DNA of 64,000 nucleotides, taken from NCBI GenBank assembly GCA_003402375.1, contig QFXJ01000050.1, positions 50,743-114,742 of the forward strand, in the 5' to 3' direction. The stretch's first letter is position 1; each line of letters opens with the position of its first letter. Shown piece by piece: positions 48,212 through 57,671 of this stretch. Source of the DNA: Candidatus Nitrotoga sp. CP45 (GTDB lineage: Bacteria > Pseudomonadota > Gammaproteobacteria > Burkholderiales > Gallionellaceae). The position numbers were made by a program, and so were the translations under genes. The notes below the pieces were generated by a model that saw only the letters and a program-made list of their open reading frames with translations, made no database searches and was not told where the DNA came from.

Positions 48212-49558
48212 TTAGACGATCGCCGCAATGATTGCCAATGTACGTTCAACCAACATATCCATTTCAGCCTCGCTGATGATATAGGGTGGCATGAAGTAGA
48301 TCGTATTACCCATCGGCCTCAGCAGCAGTTCTTTCTCCAGCGCGAGGCTGAAACAGCGTTGCGCGAAATCGTCGTACAGGCTATCCACCTCAAATGCCCA
48401 TATCATGCCAGTGTTGCGGAAATTTTTTACACGGGGATGATTTCGTAAGGGTTCCGCAATGCGGTTAAGATAAACTGCTTTGTTGCGGTTAGTTGCGATA
48501 ACATCATCTTGCTCAAAGATTTCCAAAGTCGCCAATGCCGCGCGGCAGGCCAGCGGATTGCCAGTATAGGAATGTGAATGTAAGAAACCGCGCGTCACTT
48601 CATCAGCATAAAAGGCCTGATAGATAGTATCGGTGGTCATCACCACTGATAGCGGCAGATAGCCACCGCTGAGACCCTTGGACAAACACAAAAAATCCGG
48701 CGAAATGCCCTCGTCTGAATTATCCCGGTTAAGAGATTTTTCTGCTTGCTCACAGGCAAACATCGTTCCCGTCCGTCCCATCCCCACTGCAATTTCATCG
48801 GCAATGAAATGCACATCATATTGATCGCATAACTCGCGCGCACGAGTTAAGTAGACCGGATGATACATAACCATGCCCGCCGCCCCCTGTACTAACGGTT
48901 CGATAATGAAAGCGGCAATATTGTGATGATGTTGTTGCAAATGTGTTTCAAGCTGCGCAGCACAGCGTACGGCATAGTCCCGTGCGCACACTCCTGGTTC
49001 TGCATTGCGCCAGTCAGGGCTTAATACCGTGGCATTTTGTTTGACCAGCGCACTATATGCACCTTTGAATAGCGCTACATCGGTCACCGACAATGCACCT
49101 AGTGTTTCGCCGTGATAGCTATTTTGCAGGCTGATGAACTCACTCTTGTGAGGCTGACCATTATTACGCCAATAATGTACGCTCATCTTTAGCGCAATTT
49201 CAATAGCCGATGCGCCATCTGAGGCATAAAAACAATGCCCCAACCCAACCGGAGCCAATTGCGCCAACCGCTCGGAAAGCTGCACCACCGGCTCATGAGT
49301 AAAGCCAGCCAGCATCACATGCTCCAACTGCTCTAACTGAAGGGTAATGGCGGCATTAATGTGCGGGTTGCAATGCCCAAACAAATTTACCCACCACGAA
49401 CTCACCGCATCCAAATAGCGCTTACCGTCAAAATCATACAACCACATACCTTGCCCACGCTGGATAGGTATTAACGGTAGCGTCTCGTGGTGCTTCATCT
49501 GCGTGCAAGGGTGCCATACAGATGAGCGGGAGCGGGCAAGCAAATTGATGTTAGGCAT
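48212..49558 (-). CDS. bioA: Adenosylmethionine-8-amino-7-oxononanoate aminotransferase
   Basis: A 448-residue PLP enzyme of biotin synthesis (ATG at 49558; a TTG 12 bases upstream is less likely). It converts KAPA to DAPA with SAM as amino donor. WHPCTQMKHH and DAVSSWWVNLFGH are the BioA-specific N-terminal motifs, YHGETLGALSV and FIADEIAVGMGRTG bind the cofactor, and the PLP Lys is in CLSKGLSGGYLPLS. No other bio gene is in the window. Confidence 0.95.
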   Translation of the reverse strand: MPNINLLARSRSSVWHPCTQMKHHETLPLIPIQRGQGMWLYDFDGKRYLDAVSSWWVNLFGHCNPHINAAITLQLEQLEHVMLAGFTHEPVVQLSERLAQLAPVGLGHCFYASDGASAIEIALKMSVHYWRNNGQPHKSEFISLQNSYHGETLGALSVTDVALFKGAYSALVKQNATVLSPDWRNAEPGVCARDYAVRCAAQLETHLQQHHHNIAAFIIEPLVQGAAGMVMYHPVYLTRARELCDQYDVHFIADEIAVGMGRTGTMFACEQAEKSLNRDNSDEGISPDFLCLSKGLSGGYLPLSVVMTTDTIYQAFYADEVTRGFLHSHSYTGNPLACRAALATLEIFEQDDVIATNRNKAVYLNRIAEPLRNHPRVKNFRNTGMIWAFEVDSLYDDFAQRCFSLALEKELLLRPMGNTIYFMPPYIISEAEMDMLVERTLAIIAAIV

Positions 49559-49695
49559 GGCAGAGCTCAAAGGTTATCCAGCAGGCTTGGTACATCTTGC
49601 CGTTTTGGGTTTAAATCATCTCGGTAACAACCACAAATTGGTCGATGAACTTCTGAATCGGGTAAAACGTTTAATGCAGCATTTAAATACCTAAC

Positions 49696-51603
49696 TCAGG
49701 AATGTGAATGAAAGGACTGGGCCAGCTTCAGTTTGCGCATCATTGAATTTTTTTTGTTTTGATGACTTTGCATGCGGCACAGAATACCGTTTAATGTTTC
49801 CAGCGCCTGCAATAAATACTCGCCTTTGTTTAACATCACGCATTCAGCTCGATTTCCTAAAGCTGCATCCGATATTTCTGCTCGTGAAGGGATTCCATTC
49901 TTGGCTAAATTTTCCAGCACTTGAGTTGCCCAAATCACCGGTACATGTGCTGCCTCGCATATCCAGAGGATTTCTTCCTGCACCTCAGCCAGGCGCTGAT
50001 ATCCACATTCCACCGCCAGATCACCACGTGCGATCATTACTCCGCAGGCAGCGGATGAACGCATGGCTTCCAGTAAAATGTCCGGCAGATTTTCAAAACC
50101 ACTTCGTGTTTCGATCTTCAATATGATGCCCGGATGGCGCTTGTCGATACGGTCGATCTCTTTAGTCAGGTCGACAACATCTTGCGCAGAACTCGTAAAG
50201 GACATGGCAACAAGATCAGCATGTTCAATCACAAAATGCAAGTCTACGCGATCCTGTTCAGTTAAGGCGGACAAGCGCAATTGGCTATCTGGCAAATTGA
50301 TCCCTTTATCCCCGCGCAGTTTTACGCCGCCAGGTCTTGCTTGCAAAATACGGACAAGCAAACCTGCGGCATCATTTTTCTCGATTACACCACCTATCTT
50401 GCCATCATCAAACCAGATTGCGTCTCCAACTCGGGCATTCTGGATGACCTCTGGTAGGGTACACCCTATTTTTGCCGGACAGCGCACTCGGCCTGTCTTG
50501 TCCAGTTTTGCTGGTATACCAAGCTGTAAGGTCGGGGTAAGAAATAATATGTCATCGCACTGGAGCAATAGGTATCCTTCTGGTCGAGAAATATTGCCTA
50601 CCTTGGTTTCATGCACGCGTGACGATGACTTATATTTTAAAGGGAGATGTTGCAGTATTGTGCCGGGCGCAACAAAGGCCGAATTTACCGACTGCGCCCA
50701 TACTGCATGCTTATTAATTTTGACCACTTCCAGATAACGGTCACGATCGGCTGTATCTACAAAGTGAATGCTATCCCCGATGTCTAGACGTTTTAGCCAG
50801 TGGGGACATACAGGTAAACTCGCCTCCGCTTTCACGGGAGGGGCAAGACTGGATGTTTCATCAAACAGCCAAACCTTGGCTGGCGCAATCATCCTGCCAT
50901 ATGCATCCCGTTTTGGACGGATACGCACTACGGCCGGACCGGGTTCAACTGGTCCGGTTCGCAACTTAGGTCCCGCCAGATCCATGAGAACTTTACAGGT
51001 ACGTCCGACTTCACGCTCAGCCCGCCGCAAGTGCTGAATCATTTTTTGCCAGGTATCCTGATCATCATGGGCACAGTTGATGCGCATGCAATCCATGCCT
51101 TGTGTCAACAAATCATGAATCAAGCTGTAGTTACTAGCTGCCTCGCTGGGCATAGTGACCATGATTCTGACCTGACGCTCTAACGATGCCGGACCCAGCA
51201 GCACGTTAGTGTGCTGCCGCAACAAACTGGGGCCACTTATAAAGCTTGGTGTGGCATCTGTTCCCAGACCTGCGCGCTCCACCCCACAAAGTCGATTAAG
51301 CACTGTAAGTACCGCATCAATGCTCGCCAACACATGCGATTCGGATCGTCCAAACGAGGACAATCCCAGTTGCGATAAACGGGATTGCAGGGGACGCAAA
51401 TCATGACGGCGTAGTGCGATGTAATGCAACAGGTTGCGGGCGCTTTCGCGTTGCTCAGAAATAACTCCTGAGATTGCTATCAGGCTGTTTGTTTCCAGGT
51501 CGATCAAACTCTTGCGGATAGATTCGACTTTCGCCGCCAGCGCAGCATATTCCTTCGTATTGCTATCTGCCTGGAATGGATGCGATGGTTTTGCATTTTT
51601 CAT
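49696..51603 (-). CDS. Pyruvate kinase, N-terminally extended form
   Basis: A 635-residue protein. Residues 1-130 are a helical extension (VESIRKSLIDLETNSLIAIS) absent from classical pyruvate kinase. The catalytic part follows with VTMPSEAASNYSLIHDLLTQ, MDLAGPKLRTGP, LKIETRSGFENLPDIL and VMIARGDLAVECGY (RGD and KIE signature), then the lid region WATQVLENLAKNG. The C-terminal allosteric domain of normal enzymes seems missing. It makes ATP from phosphoenolpyruvate. This long form occurs in various Proteobacteria; regulation is unknown. Confidence 0.83.
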   Translation of the reverse strand: MKNAKPSHPFQADSNTKEYAALAAKVESIRKSLIDLETNSLIAISGVISEQRESARNLLHYIALRRHDLRPLQSRLSQLGLSSFGRSESHVLASIDAVLTVLNRLCGVERAGLGTDATPSFISGPSLLRQHTNVLLGPASLERQVRIMVTMPSEAASNYSLIHDLLTQGMDCMRINCAHDDQDTWQKMIQHLRRAEREVGRTCKVLMDLAGPKLRTGPVEPGPAVVRIRPKRDAYGRMIAPAKVWLFDETSSLAPPVKAEASLPVCPHWLKRLDIGDSIHFVDTADRDRYLEVVKINKHAVWAQSVNSAFVAPGTILQHLPLKYKSSSRVHETKVGNISRPEGYLLLQCDDILFLTPTLQLGIPAKLDKTGRVRCPAKIGCTLPEVIQNARVGDAIWFDDGKIGGVIEKNDAAGLLVRILQARPGGVKLRGDKGINLPDSQLRLSALTEQDRVDLHFVIEHADLVAMSFTSSAQDVVDLTKEIDRIDKRHPGIILKIETRSGFENLPDILLEAMRSSAACGVMIARGDLAVECGYQRLAEVQEEILWICEAAHVPVIWATQVLENLAKNGIPSRAEISDAALGNRAECVMLNKGEYLLQALETLNGILCRMQSHQNKKNSMMRKLKLAQSFHSHS

Positions 51604-51689
51604 GGAATCAATGCTACGCGCCGTTTGTCTCGATTTAATTACTCGCCCGCAGCCTATCGGTTGTTTTTGAATGAATGATAACTATTCTA

Positions 51690-51975
51690 CATATTATCAC
51701 TGCTGTCCGGCTAAATGAGAGGGCGAACCGCTGAAAGCCACAAAGGACGTTGGACTCCAAGCGACTACGGGTGGTGTCGATTTGAATGGGGCAAGGCGAT
51801 TCTGGCAGTCTTTCGGTTTTTCTCCAGGAGACTGCCATGAATACTAGCAAGACGCTGTTCGCCCAACTAATGGATTGTCTGCCTTGAACCACATTTACCC
51901 GAATCGTCGAGCCACATGGCGGTAACCGCTCCGCACCTCATCAATATTTTTCTCCGATTCGCATAGTCATGCAAA
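51690..51975 (+). pseudogene. IS4-family transposase 5' relic
   Basis: From the ATG at 51837 the frame reads MNTSKTLFAQLMDCLP, then a TGA where Trp is usual, then TTFTRIVEPHGGNRS. This is the start of an IS4-type transposase (NTGKTLFAQLMDFLPW...). It is preceded by about 145 bases of leader with GGAGAC before the ATG. The rest of the gene and both inverted repeats are absent or unrecognisable. It lies between pyruvate kinase and pstS. Confidence 0.65.
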
Positions 51976-51998
51976 ATGAAATTTCATGTGAAAATCCG

Positions 51999-52025
51999 AC
52001 CTTCACACTTCATTACCGCTTCATC
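51999..52025 (-). repeat. Second copy of the pstS 3' end
   Basis: A 27-base segment matches 52073-52099 (the last codons of pstS) at 23 of 27 positions. On the minus strand it reads DEAVMKCEGR followed by IFT and a stop, compared with [10 protein letters not shown] in the pstS end. It lies 53 bases after the pstS stop and seems a remnant of a duplicated or replaced tail. Confidence 0.5.
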
Positions 52026-52051
52026 GTGATGCATCCATGTCGATTATCGAA

Positions 52052-53104
52052 TTATGGAGCTGGGAAAACCCTACCTTCACGTTTCATTAGCACTTCATCT
52101 GTCACACCTACCTCCGCTATACCGCTAAAATCAATATCAACATGGGATTTACCACCGAAACCAGTACCGGTTTTACCCTTGGTAAAATTACCCAATGCCA
52201 GCTTATAGGCGGCATCGGACAGTGGTATGTACTTTACTTCCTCTACCAAATTCCGCGCCTGCTTGAGGTAGAATTCGACAAATTCCTTGACCTCAGGCTT
52301 CTGTGCAGTTTTGGCGCTAACGTAGATAAAAATGGGACGCGAAAGTGGCCGATAGGTACTGTTTTTAACCGTTTCCAAGCTTGGCAGGACTGGCGGTTTA
52401 CCCTCTCCGGATCTAATCGGTACCACCTTCAGTTTCGTGGCGTTTTCGGCGTAATAACCATAGCCAAAATAACCAATGGAATTCTTATCGCCAGAAACAC
52501 CCGTCACCAATAATTTGTCATCATCGGACGCCGTGTAATCGAGACGGCTGGACTTGGCCTTACCGACAATAACTTCAGTGAAAAAATCAAATGTGCCTGA
52601 ATCAGAATCCGGACCCAATAATTTCAGCGGAGCATTTGGCCAGGCAGGGTTAATCTGATTCCAATTAGTAATTTTTCCTTGGGCTAACGGTTCCCACATT
52701 TTTTTGAGCTCGGCCACGGTCATACTGTTCACCCAATTGTTTTGAGGATTGACCACCACGGTCAGCGCATCGTAAGCCACAGGCAGCTCAATAAACTGGA
52801 TGCCGTGCTTGTTGCATTCCTTCATTTCCTCATTCAGGATCGGACGGGAAGCGTTAGCGATATCGATCTCTCCACGGCAAAGCTTCTTGAATCCGCCGCT
52901 GGTGCCGGAAATGCCGACAGTCACTTTAACTGCATCTTTTTTACTTTTCTGGAACTCTTCAGCCACCGCTTCGGTGACTGGATAGACCGTGCTTGAGCCA
53001 TCAATCTTGATGATCGGAACAGCGCCAGCAGAATTTGCTGCACTCATTAACAGACTCAGTACAGCGGTCACACCAAATATTTTAAGATTGGGCCGTTTCA
53101 ACAT
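52052..53104 (-). CDS. pstS: Phosphate ABC transporter substrate-binding protein PstS
   Basis: A 350-residue periplasmic phosphate binder. The signal peptide ([19 protein letters not shown]) is followed by [20 protein letters not shown], the typical PstS/SphX N-terminus; [20 protein letters not shown] forms the phosphate-binding loop. The C-terminal 25 residues ([20 protein letters not shown]) extend past the usual end. It is divergent from a phosphate porin. The permease and ATPase genes are not in the window. Confidence 0.9.
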   Translation of the reverse strand: MLKRPNLKIFGVTAVLSLLMSAANSAGAVPIIKIDGSSTVYPVTEAVAEEFQKSKKDAVKVTVGISGTSGGFKKLCRGEIDIANASRPILNEEMKECNKHGIQFIELPVAYDALTVVVNPQNNWVNSMTVAELKKMWEPLAQGKITNWNQINPAWPNAPLKLLGPDSDSGTFDFFTEVIVGKAKSSRLDYTASDDDKLLVTGVSGDKNSIGYFGYGYYAENATKLKVVPIRSGEGKPPVLPSLETVKNSTYRPLSRPIFIYVSAKTAQKPEVKEFVEFYLKQARNLVEEVKYIPLSDAAYKLALGNFTKGKTGTGFGGKSHVDIDFSGIAEVGVTDEVLMKREGRVFPAP

Positions 53105-53168
53105 ATTCTCTCCATTCGGTTAATTGGGTCACCACCACAGGGCAGCATCATCATATTAATGCCCCAAT

Positions 53169-53186
53169 GTTGCAGAATTGTGACAT
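53169..53186 (-). promoter_or_regulatory. Weak Pho-box-like site before pstS
   Basis: On the minus strand ATGTCACAATTCTGCAAC matches about 12 of 18 bases of the PhoB consensus (CTGTCAT-AWAW-CTGTMAY). Its place about 65 bases ahead of the pstS ATG is sensible, but the match is only moderate. Confidence 0.3.
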
Positions 53187-53415
53187 CTACAGGCTTACGC
53201 CATACATATTATTTACAAACTTGAGTTGTATGCAACATGTCGAAATTAAAAACCCACTGTTTTTCTATTTATTACTTTCTTCCGGCTATCGATTAATAAC
53301 GGCTGTACCTGTTTGATATGTTACTTATCTTTTCTCCAGGCGCAAAAATTCAATAAGTGATGAGGCACGTGTACAAAACCAAGCATTAAATTTAGGTCGT
53401 TACATTAAATTTAGC

Positions 53416-53433
53416 TTGTCATAAAACTGTCAT
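53416..53433 (+). promoter_or_regulatory. Pho box upstream of the phosphate porin
   Basis: TTGTCATAAAACTGTCAT fits the PhoB consensus with one deviation. Ten bases further lies TAGAAT (53444-53449), a fair -10 box, and the porin ATG is at 53514. This is the usual geometry of a PhoB-activated promoter replacing the -35 box. Confidence 0.75.
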
Positions 53434-53513
53434 CTTCATTCTTTAGAATGTTTGCACGGCTCAAGAATAATCTTGAGCGGGTAAAGTTTTTATTTTTCCC
53501 TGGAGATTAAAGA

Positions 53514-54986
53514 ATGCAAGCATCTAAAGGCCTCGCAGTTAAGTCAGACCCTGGTAGTAGATTGAAATCAACCACATTATCAATCGCCATATTGGCTCTG
53601 CTAGGCGGTACCACGATTCCGGCACACGCTATCCAGCTGTATGTGGACACACAAACCCAACAAGTATTTACTTCACCGGGCATTAATAGAATAAAACTCA
53701 GTGAGTTTGAAGAAGTCAATGAGGCAGTGGGCAAGGTTCCTGCTGAAGAACTCAAAACACTGGAAACCAAACTTCGTCAAAAGAAAAAGAAGGAAGAGCT
53801 TAAAGCGGCTGAGGAACTGACAGCGGCGATGACGCCAAAGGAAAACTGGTCCGACAGGATCAGCCTGCGTGGCTACACCCAGCTTCGTTACAACCAACCT
53901 ATATCTGGAAATAACGCCAATCTGGCATCTCCCGGTGACAAATTTATCTCGGATAACCAGAGTTTCGGAGTGCGACGCGCCCGTTTAGTTTTATCGGGCC
54001 AAGTTACCGACCATCTATATGTCTACATTCAACCGGAATTCAATTCCGGTCCAGACGCAGGAGATTTGCAGGGTGGAAAGGTTCAGATTCGAGATTTCTA
54101 CTCCGATATTTCTTTCGACGATAGGAGAGAATACCGCGTCCGTTTCGGAGTCTCCAAAGTTCCTTACGGCTTTGAAATTCTGCAGTCGAGCCAGAACCGC
54201 TTAGCGATGGATCGTGCCGATGCCGTCAACGTCGCATCCCGTGACGAACGTGAAATGGGTGCGATGTTCTACTGGGCGCCCGCGCATATCCGTGATCGCT
54301 TCAGGGATCTGGTGCGCAGTGGCCTCAAAGGCTCAGGCGATTACGGCGTATTGGGCCTGGGCATTTACAACGGCCAGGGTCTGAACCGTGTTGAACTCAA
54401 TGATAACCTCCATACAGTGGCTCGCCTGACCTATCCATTCAAATTCGACAACGGCCAATTTTTCGAGGCGGGTATCTCCGCATTTACCGGCAAATATGTT
54501 CCAAAATCCAGCCAGATTTCAACTGGTGGTGTCAATGTCACCCCTACGTTTGATAACAGGGGCGTACGGGACGAGCGCATGGGCGTGCATGCTGTGCTGT
54601 ATCCCCAACCATTTGGCCTGCAAGGTGAGTGGAACTGGGGCAATTCACCCATGTTAAGCGTTGACCGCAAGCGGATCGAGTCCGCCACGCTCAATGGCGG
54701 TTACGTCCAAGCCATGTACAAACTGGATAATACTTTTGGTAGTTGGATGCCTTATGCGAAATGGCAGCGATACGACGGCTCTGAAAAGTTCTCAACAAAC
54801 ACACCTCGCTCCCTTCTGCGGGAAATAGAGATCGGCGTTGAGTGGCAACCTGTGCCTGAAGTGGAGTTGGTTGTAGCCTACGCGAACATGGATAGAACCA
54901 ATGTCGGCACGTTCGTTCCATCTTTGAATGGCTACAGACAAGTTAAAGCCGATATGCTTCGCGCGCAGTTGCAGTGGAATTTCTGA
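53514..54986 (+). CDS. Phosphate-selective porin, OprP/OprO family
   Basis: A 490-residue outer-membrane protein. The N-terminal export signal is long (to about residue 40, LSIAILALLGGTTIPAHA). A helical segment follows (residues 70-105, LKTLETKLRQKKKKEELKAA), a likely coiled coil for trimer contacts, then a beta-barrel (from about 120, ISLRGYTQLRYNQPISG) that ends with the outer-membrane signature Phe (RAQLQWNF). The family forms channels selective for phosphate or polyphosphate. GGAGA precedes the ATG, and a Pho box at 53416 supports phosphate-starvation control. It is divergent from pstS. Confidence 0.87.
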   Translation: MQASKGLAVKSDPGSRLKSTTLSIAILALLGGTTIPAHAIQLYVDTQTQQVFTSPGINRIKLSEFEEVNEAVGKVPAEELKTLETKLRQKKKKEELKAAEELTAAMTPKENWSDRISLRGYTQLRYNQPISGNNANLASPGDKFISDNQSFGVRRARLVLSGQVTDHLYVYIQPEFNSGPDAGDLQGGKVQIRDFYSDISFDDRREYRVRFGVSKVPYGFEILQSSQNRLAMDRADAVNVASRDEREMGAMFYWAPAHIRDRFRDLVRSGLKGSGDYGVLGLGIYNGQGLNRVELNDNLHTVARLTYPFKFDNGQFFEAGISAFTGKYVPKSSQISTGGVNVTPTFDNRGVRDERMGVHAVLYPQPFGLQGEWNWGNSPMLSVDRKRIESATLNGGYVQAMYKLDNTFGSWMPYAKWQRYDGSEKFSTNTPRSLLREIEIGVEWQPVPEVELVVAYANMDRTNVGTFVPSLNGYRQVKADMLRAQLQWNF

Positions 54987-55048
54987 TTCACGTTATGGGG
55001 CTCTATCGCCATTGGAAAGCAGGGATAGGGTCACATTTTGTGTGCGGC

Positions 55049-55069
55049 GGCCTCGTAATTTATGAGGCC
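55049..55069. terminator. Possible bidirectional hairpin between convergent genes
   Basis: GGCCTC (55049-55054) pairs with GAGGCC (55064-55069) around GTAATTTAT. It lies between the ends of the porin and the ArnT-like gene. The stem is short and there is no T-tract, so a terminator role is weakly supported. Confidence 0.3.
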
Positions 55070-55216
55070 AGCTAACAATCGTGGAGTCCAACGGGTTAAG
55101 CAGCGAGTTGATTTTATTAATATCGCTGCGTTTGAACGCTGATTCTGCGTAAAGGGATTGGCAGCATGAATTCATAGTGTCCCATATGAACCCATCTCAA
55201 ATGAATTGGCGTAGAA

Positions 55217-56887
55217 CTATAACTGTGGGATTTCTGGCCTTTGTGTAGCTGCTTCGATGCGTTGATACAAACGGAAAGGCTCCGATTTAACCCCTTTGCG
55301 GTTGCCTTCCCATAGCTTGACCCAAGCTCTTTCTTCTTCCGCTAACCTAGTGGCACGCCCCCCATGCACCAACAGCAAATCACATACACGTTGCGCTTGT
55401 TTGTGTGTGGTAATATTTCCCAGGTACTGCAACATGGCACGCTGGGTATCACCTACATCCAGACTTGCAACACAACCATGATGTTGGGGCATGGCCTGCT
55501 TAAGGGAAACCACCATGCCGCGATAGCTCTTACCGTTATCCAACCATGGTAGCCATAATGTCATGGCCAAAACCCACAACAGCGTCACGCCACTGGCCCA
55601 GTTAAGCACGGCGCGGCGCATGGAGCGTCCAACGCGCCACACCAGCAGCACCCACAGTACGGTGAAGGTCAGTGCGACCCAGAATGTTGGCGCATGGAAC
55701 GCAGGTTCGAAACCAGGCTGATAATCTTTCAGCCAACGGGTAATCTTGGCATGATTATCCCGTAACAGCCCAGCCCAGCCCCACCACATCAAAATCGCGA
55801 CAAAACCGAAAGTCATGATGCCGAACCAATCTAGCGCGTTGGCCGCTCCCCGGCGCAGGGTGGGAAGGGCTGCATTCGCAAGCAAAGCTAGCGGCAATAG
55901 TATGGGCAACGCGAACACTTCCTTAATATTGGGTAGCGCACTCAACGTAAGCAACATCACAAAAAAACTTACCAACAACAGCTGAAATTCCGCTTCATGC
56001 AGCACTCTTCTCCGTGCCTCCCACACTGCCCAAGCAGCCAATGGCAAAGCGGGCCAAGCGAACCAAGGCAATATCTTTACGTAATATAACGCCTCTGCAT
56101 AATCACCACCTTGAATATAGCCAAACCAATGGCCGATGTTAAGCGTCCAAAACCATTCCATAAATAGCTCTGGCGAACGTTGGTACAACAAAAAAGGCCA
56201 GACAGTTAACCAAGGTAACGCAAATAGCAGTGCTATACCCAAGCTGGAAAGAAAAGAACGCATGCGCCATGTGCGAAATAGCAGCAGTGCGGCGCTGATA
56301 AGTACGAACAGCGTGGGGGCGATAAACCCCTTGGACATAAAGCCAATGCCGATGCCATTGCCTATGAGCATGCCTGCCAATAAAGTACGTCGCAGACTTA
56401 AAGTGTAGCCGTATAGCATCATGGCGCAGCCAGTGAGCAAAGCAAGATCGGTGATAAGTTCATGTGAACGTACCAACATGCCGAGGCAGCCTATCAAAAT
56501 GATCGCAGCAGGCCAACCACGGCTCCTCCCGAATAATTCGCGTCCTGACAGCCCAATGAACAACAACGTAAGAGCAGTATAAAAACCGCTTGCTAGGCGC
56601 GCGCCATCATGTAGCTCAAGCAAGGGGGAGAATAGTTTGGCGAAAAGCGCGGCTGTCATATAGAACAACGGTGGCTTATCCATGTGGGGTTCGCCAGCCA
56701 AGGTGGGAACTAGCCAATCACCGCTTTGCAGGATGTGATAGACCAACCCAAAACTATAAGCATCGTCTGACTGCCACGGGTCATGCCCTACCAACCCTGT
56801 ACCTAACCACACCGCACACAGCAGTGCCAGTAACCAGGCTTTAGCTATCGTAATCGGGTGTTCTTGTGTCGGGGGATAGGAAAACAT
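55217..56887 (-). CDS. ArnT/PMT-like glycosyltransferase (family 39)
   Basis: A 556-residue membrane protein with about 11-12 helices. The N-terminus contains the first helix, then GLVGHDPWQSDDAYSFGLVY and HMDKPPLFYMTAALFAKLF, the conserved acidic and PP-containing loops of ArnT/PMT-type enzymes. These use polyprenyl-phosphate sugars to glycosylate lipid A or proteins at the periplasmic face. A soluble C-terminal part (about 440-556) is shorter than in true PMTs. Acceptor unknown; a link to the GT41 locus cannot be shown. Confidence 0.82.
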   Translation of the reverse strand: MFSYPPTQEHPITIAKAWLLALLCAVWLGTGLVGHDPWQSDDAYSFGLVYHILQSGDWLVPTLAGEPHMDKPPLFYMTAALFAKLFSPLLELHDGARLASGFYTALTLLFIGLSGRELFGRSRGWPAAIILIGCLGMLVRSHELITDLALLTGCAMMLYGYTLSLRRTLLAGMLIGNGIGIGFMSKGFIAPTLFVLISAALLLFRTWRMRSFLSSLGIALLFALPWLTVWPFLLYQRSPELFMEWFWTLNIGHWFGYIQGGDYAEALYYVKILPWFAWPALPLAAWAVWEARRRVLHEAEFQLLLVSFFVMLLTLSALPNIKEVFALPILLPLALLANAALPTLRRGAANALDWFGIMTFGFVAILMWWGWAGLLRDNHAKITRWLKDYQPGFEPAFHAPTFWVALTFTVLWVLLVWRVGRSMRRAVLNWASGVTLLWVLAMTLWLPWLDNGKSYRGMVVSLKQAMPQHHGCVASLDVGDTQRAMLQYLGNITTHKQAQRVCDLLLVHGGRATRLAEEERAWVKLWEGNRKGVKSEPFRLYQRIEAATQRPEIPQL

Positions 56888-56969
56888 GCGCGCTTATTCC
56901 AAGACCTTGATGCGCTGTCCGTGTGTGGGTTTATAGAACATTCAGGTAGCCACTACCCTGCTTGAAATT

Positions 56970-57000
56970 AAAAACAAAAAAGGCAGCGTCCGCTGCCTTT
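56970..57000 (-). terminator. Intrinsic terminator after rpmE
   Basis: AAAGGCAGCG (56979-56988) pairs perfectly with CGCTGCCTTT (56991-57000), and the minus strand continues TTTTTTGTTTTT. It lies 26 bases after the rpmE stop. Confidence 0.9.
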
Positions 57001-57026
57001 CACTTGCTGCTTATCGTTCCATTTCA

Positions 57027-57248
57027 TTATGCTGCAGGTTTCGCACCAGGCTTGCCATATTTTTGACGGAACCTCTCCACTCGACCAGCGGTATCCACGA
57101 TTTTTTGCGTGCCGGTATAGAAGGGATGACAGTCCGAGCAGACTTCTACATGCAGCGGTTTACCCATTGTGGACCTAGTTTTGAAAGTGTTGCCACAACT
57201 GCAAGTAACTACAATCTCATCGTATTGCGGATGAATGTCGGTTTTCAT
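57027..57248 (-). CDS. rpmE: 50S ribosomal protein L31
   Basis: A 73-residue protein from the ATG at 57248 (AAGGAAG ahead; a longer in-frame start at 57266 is unlikely). [12 protein letters not shown] is the L31 start. Cys16, Cys18, Cys37 and Cys40 (CSCG, CSDC) make it the zinc-binding form. The basic tail ends KPGAKPAA. It is a separate unit with its own terminator. Confidence 0.95.
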   Translation of the reverse strand: MKTDIHPQYDEIVVTCSCGNTFKTRSTMGKPLHVEVCSDCHPFYTGTQKIVDTAGRVERFRQKYGKPGAKPAA

Positions 57249-57454
57249 TTTGGCTTCCTTAAACATGAAAATTGAGGACTTAAAAAACTTATTGAGAGCT
57301 TAAATAAATTAAAGCATCATGCGCTGACGCACGTATAAGGGCACGGATTATGCCCTGAAATGAATACCCCACGCAAATTTATGTGCATTGTTTGCCGTCC
57401 ACCCCCTTATTCCGGTATAGTTCTGCCTGCCGTTTAAACCAATGGAAGAACATG

Positions 57455-57619
57455 CTGCCTAGTAATTAGTGAGTACAGGCGCATTGCCGAAGGCGCAACA
57501 CCCGTAACCGCTCAGGCTCAAGAACTGTTGGCACAGGCAAATCTGGAGAGCGCTGTTTACACAGCCACCGAAGGGGCACACGGATTTATCCGTAATCTCT
57601 CAGGTAAAGGGGACAGATG
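57455..57619 (+). promoter_or_regulatory. Tandem glycine riboswitch
   Basis: Two consecutive aptamers precede gcvT. Aptamer 1 has GCCGAAGGCGCAA and CGCTCAGGCTCAAGAACTG (core about 57470-57533). Aptamer 2 has GGAGAG, CACCGAAGGGGCACACGG and CTCTCAGGTAAAGGGGACAG (core about 57543-57619). These match the conserved glycine-riboswitch cores. With the terminator that follows it forms a glycine-dependent ON switch for glycine cleavage genes. 5' boundary estimated. Confidence 0.9.
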
Positions 57620-57620
57620 G

Positions 57621-57659
57621 GGCGAGGCAGATATTTCTGCCTCGCCTTTTTTATTTTTT
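57621..57659 (+). terminator. Riboswitch expression-platform terminator
   Basis: GGCGAGGCAG (57621-57630) pairs perfectly with CTGCCTCGCC (57637-57646) and is followed by TTTTTTATTTTTT. It lies between the riboswitch and the gcvT start, so glycine binding should prevent its formation. Confidence 0.88.
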
Positions 57660-57671
57660 GAAAGATTACTC

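Noticed and set aside
55075..55095. GTGGAGTCCAACG shared inversely with the IS4 leader near 51749
   Set aside because: Only about 12 bases match and nothing around them does; chance is likely.
57528..57671. N-terminal extension of GcvT
   Set aside because: These bases are the glycine riboswitch and its terminator; the family start is at 57672.
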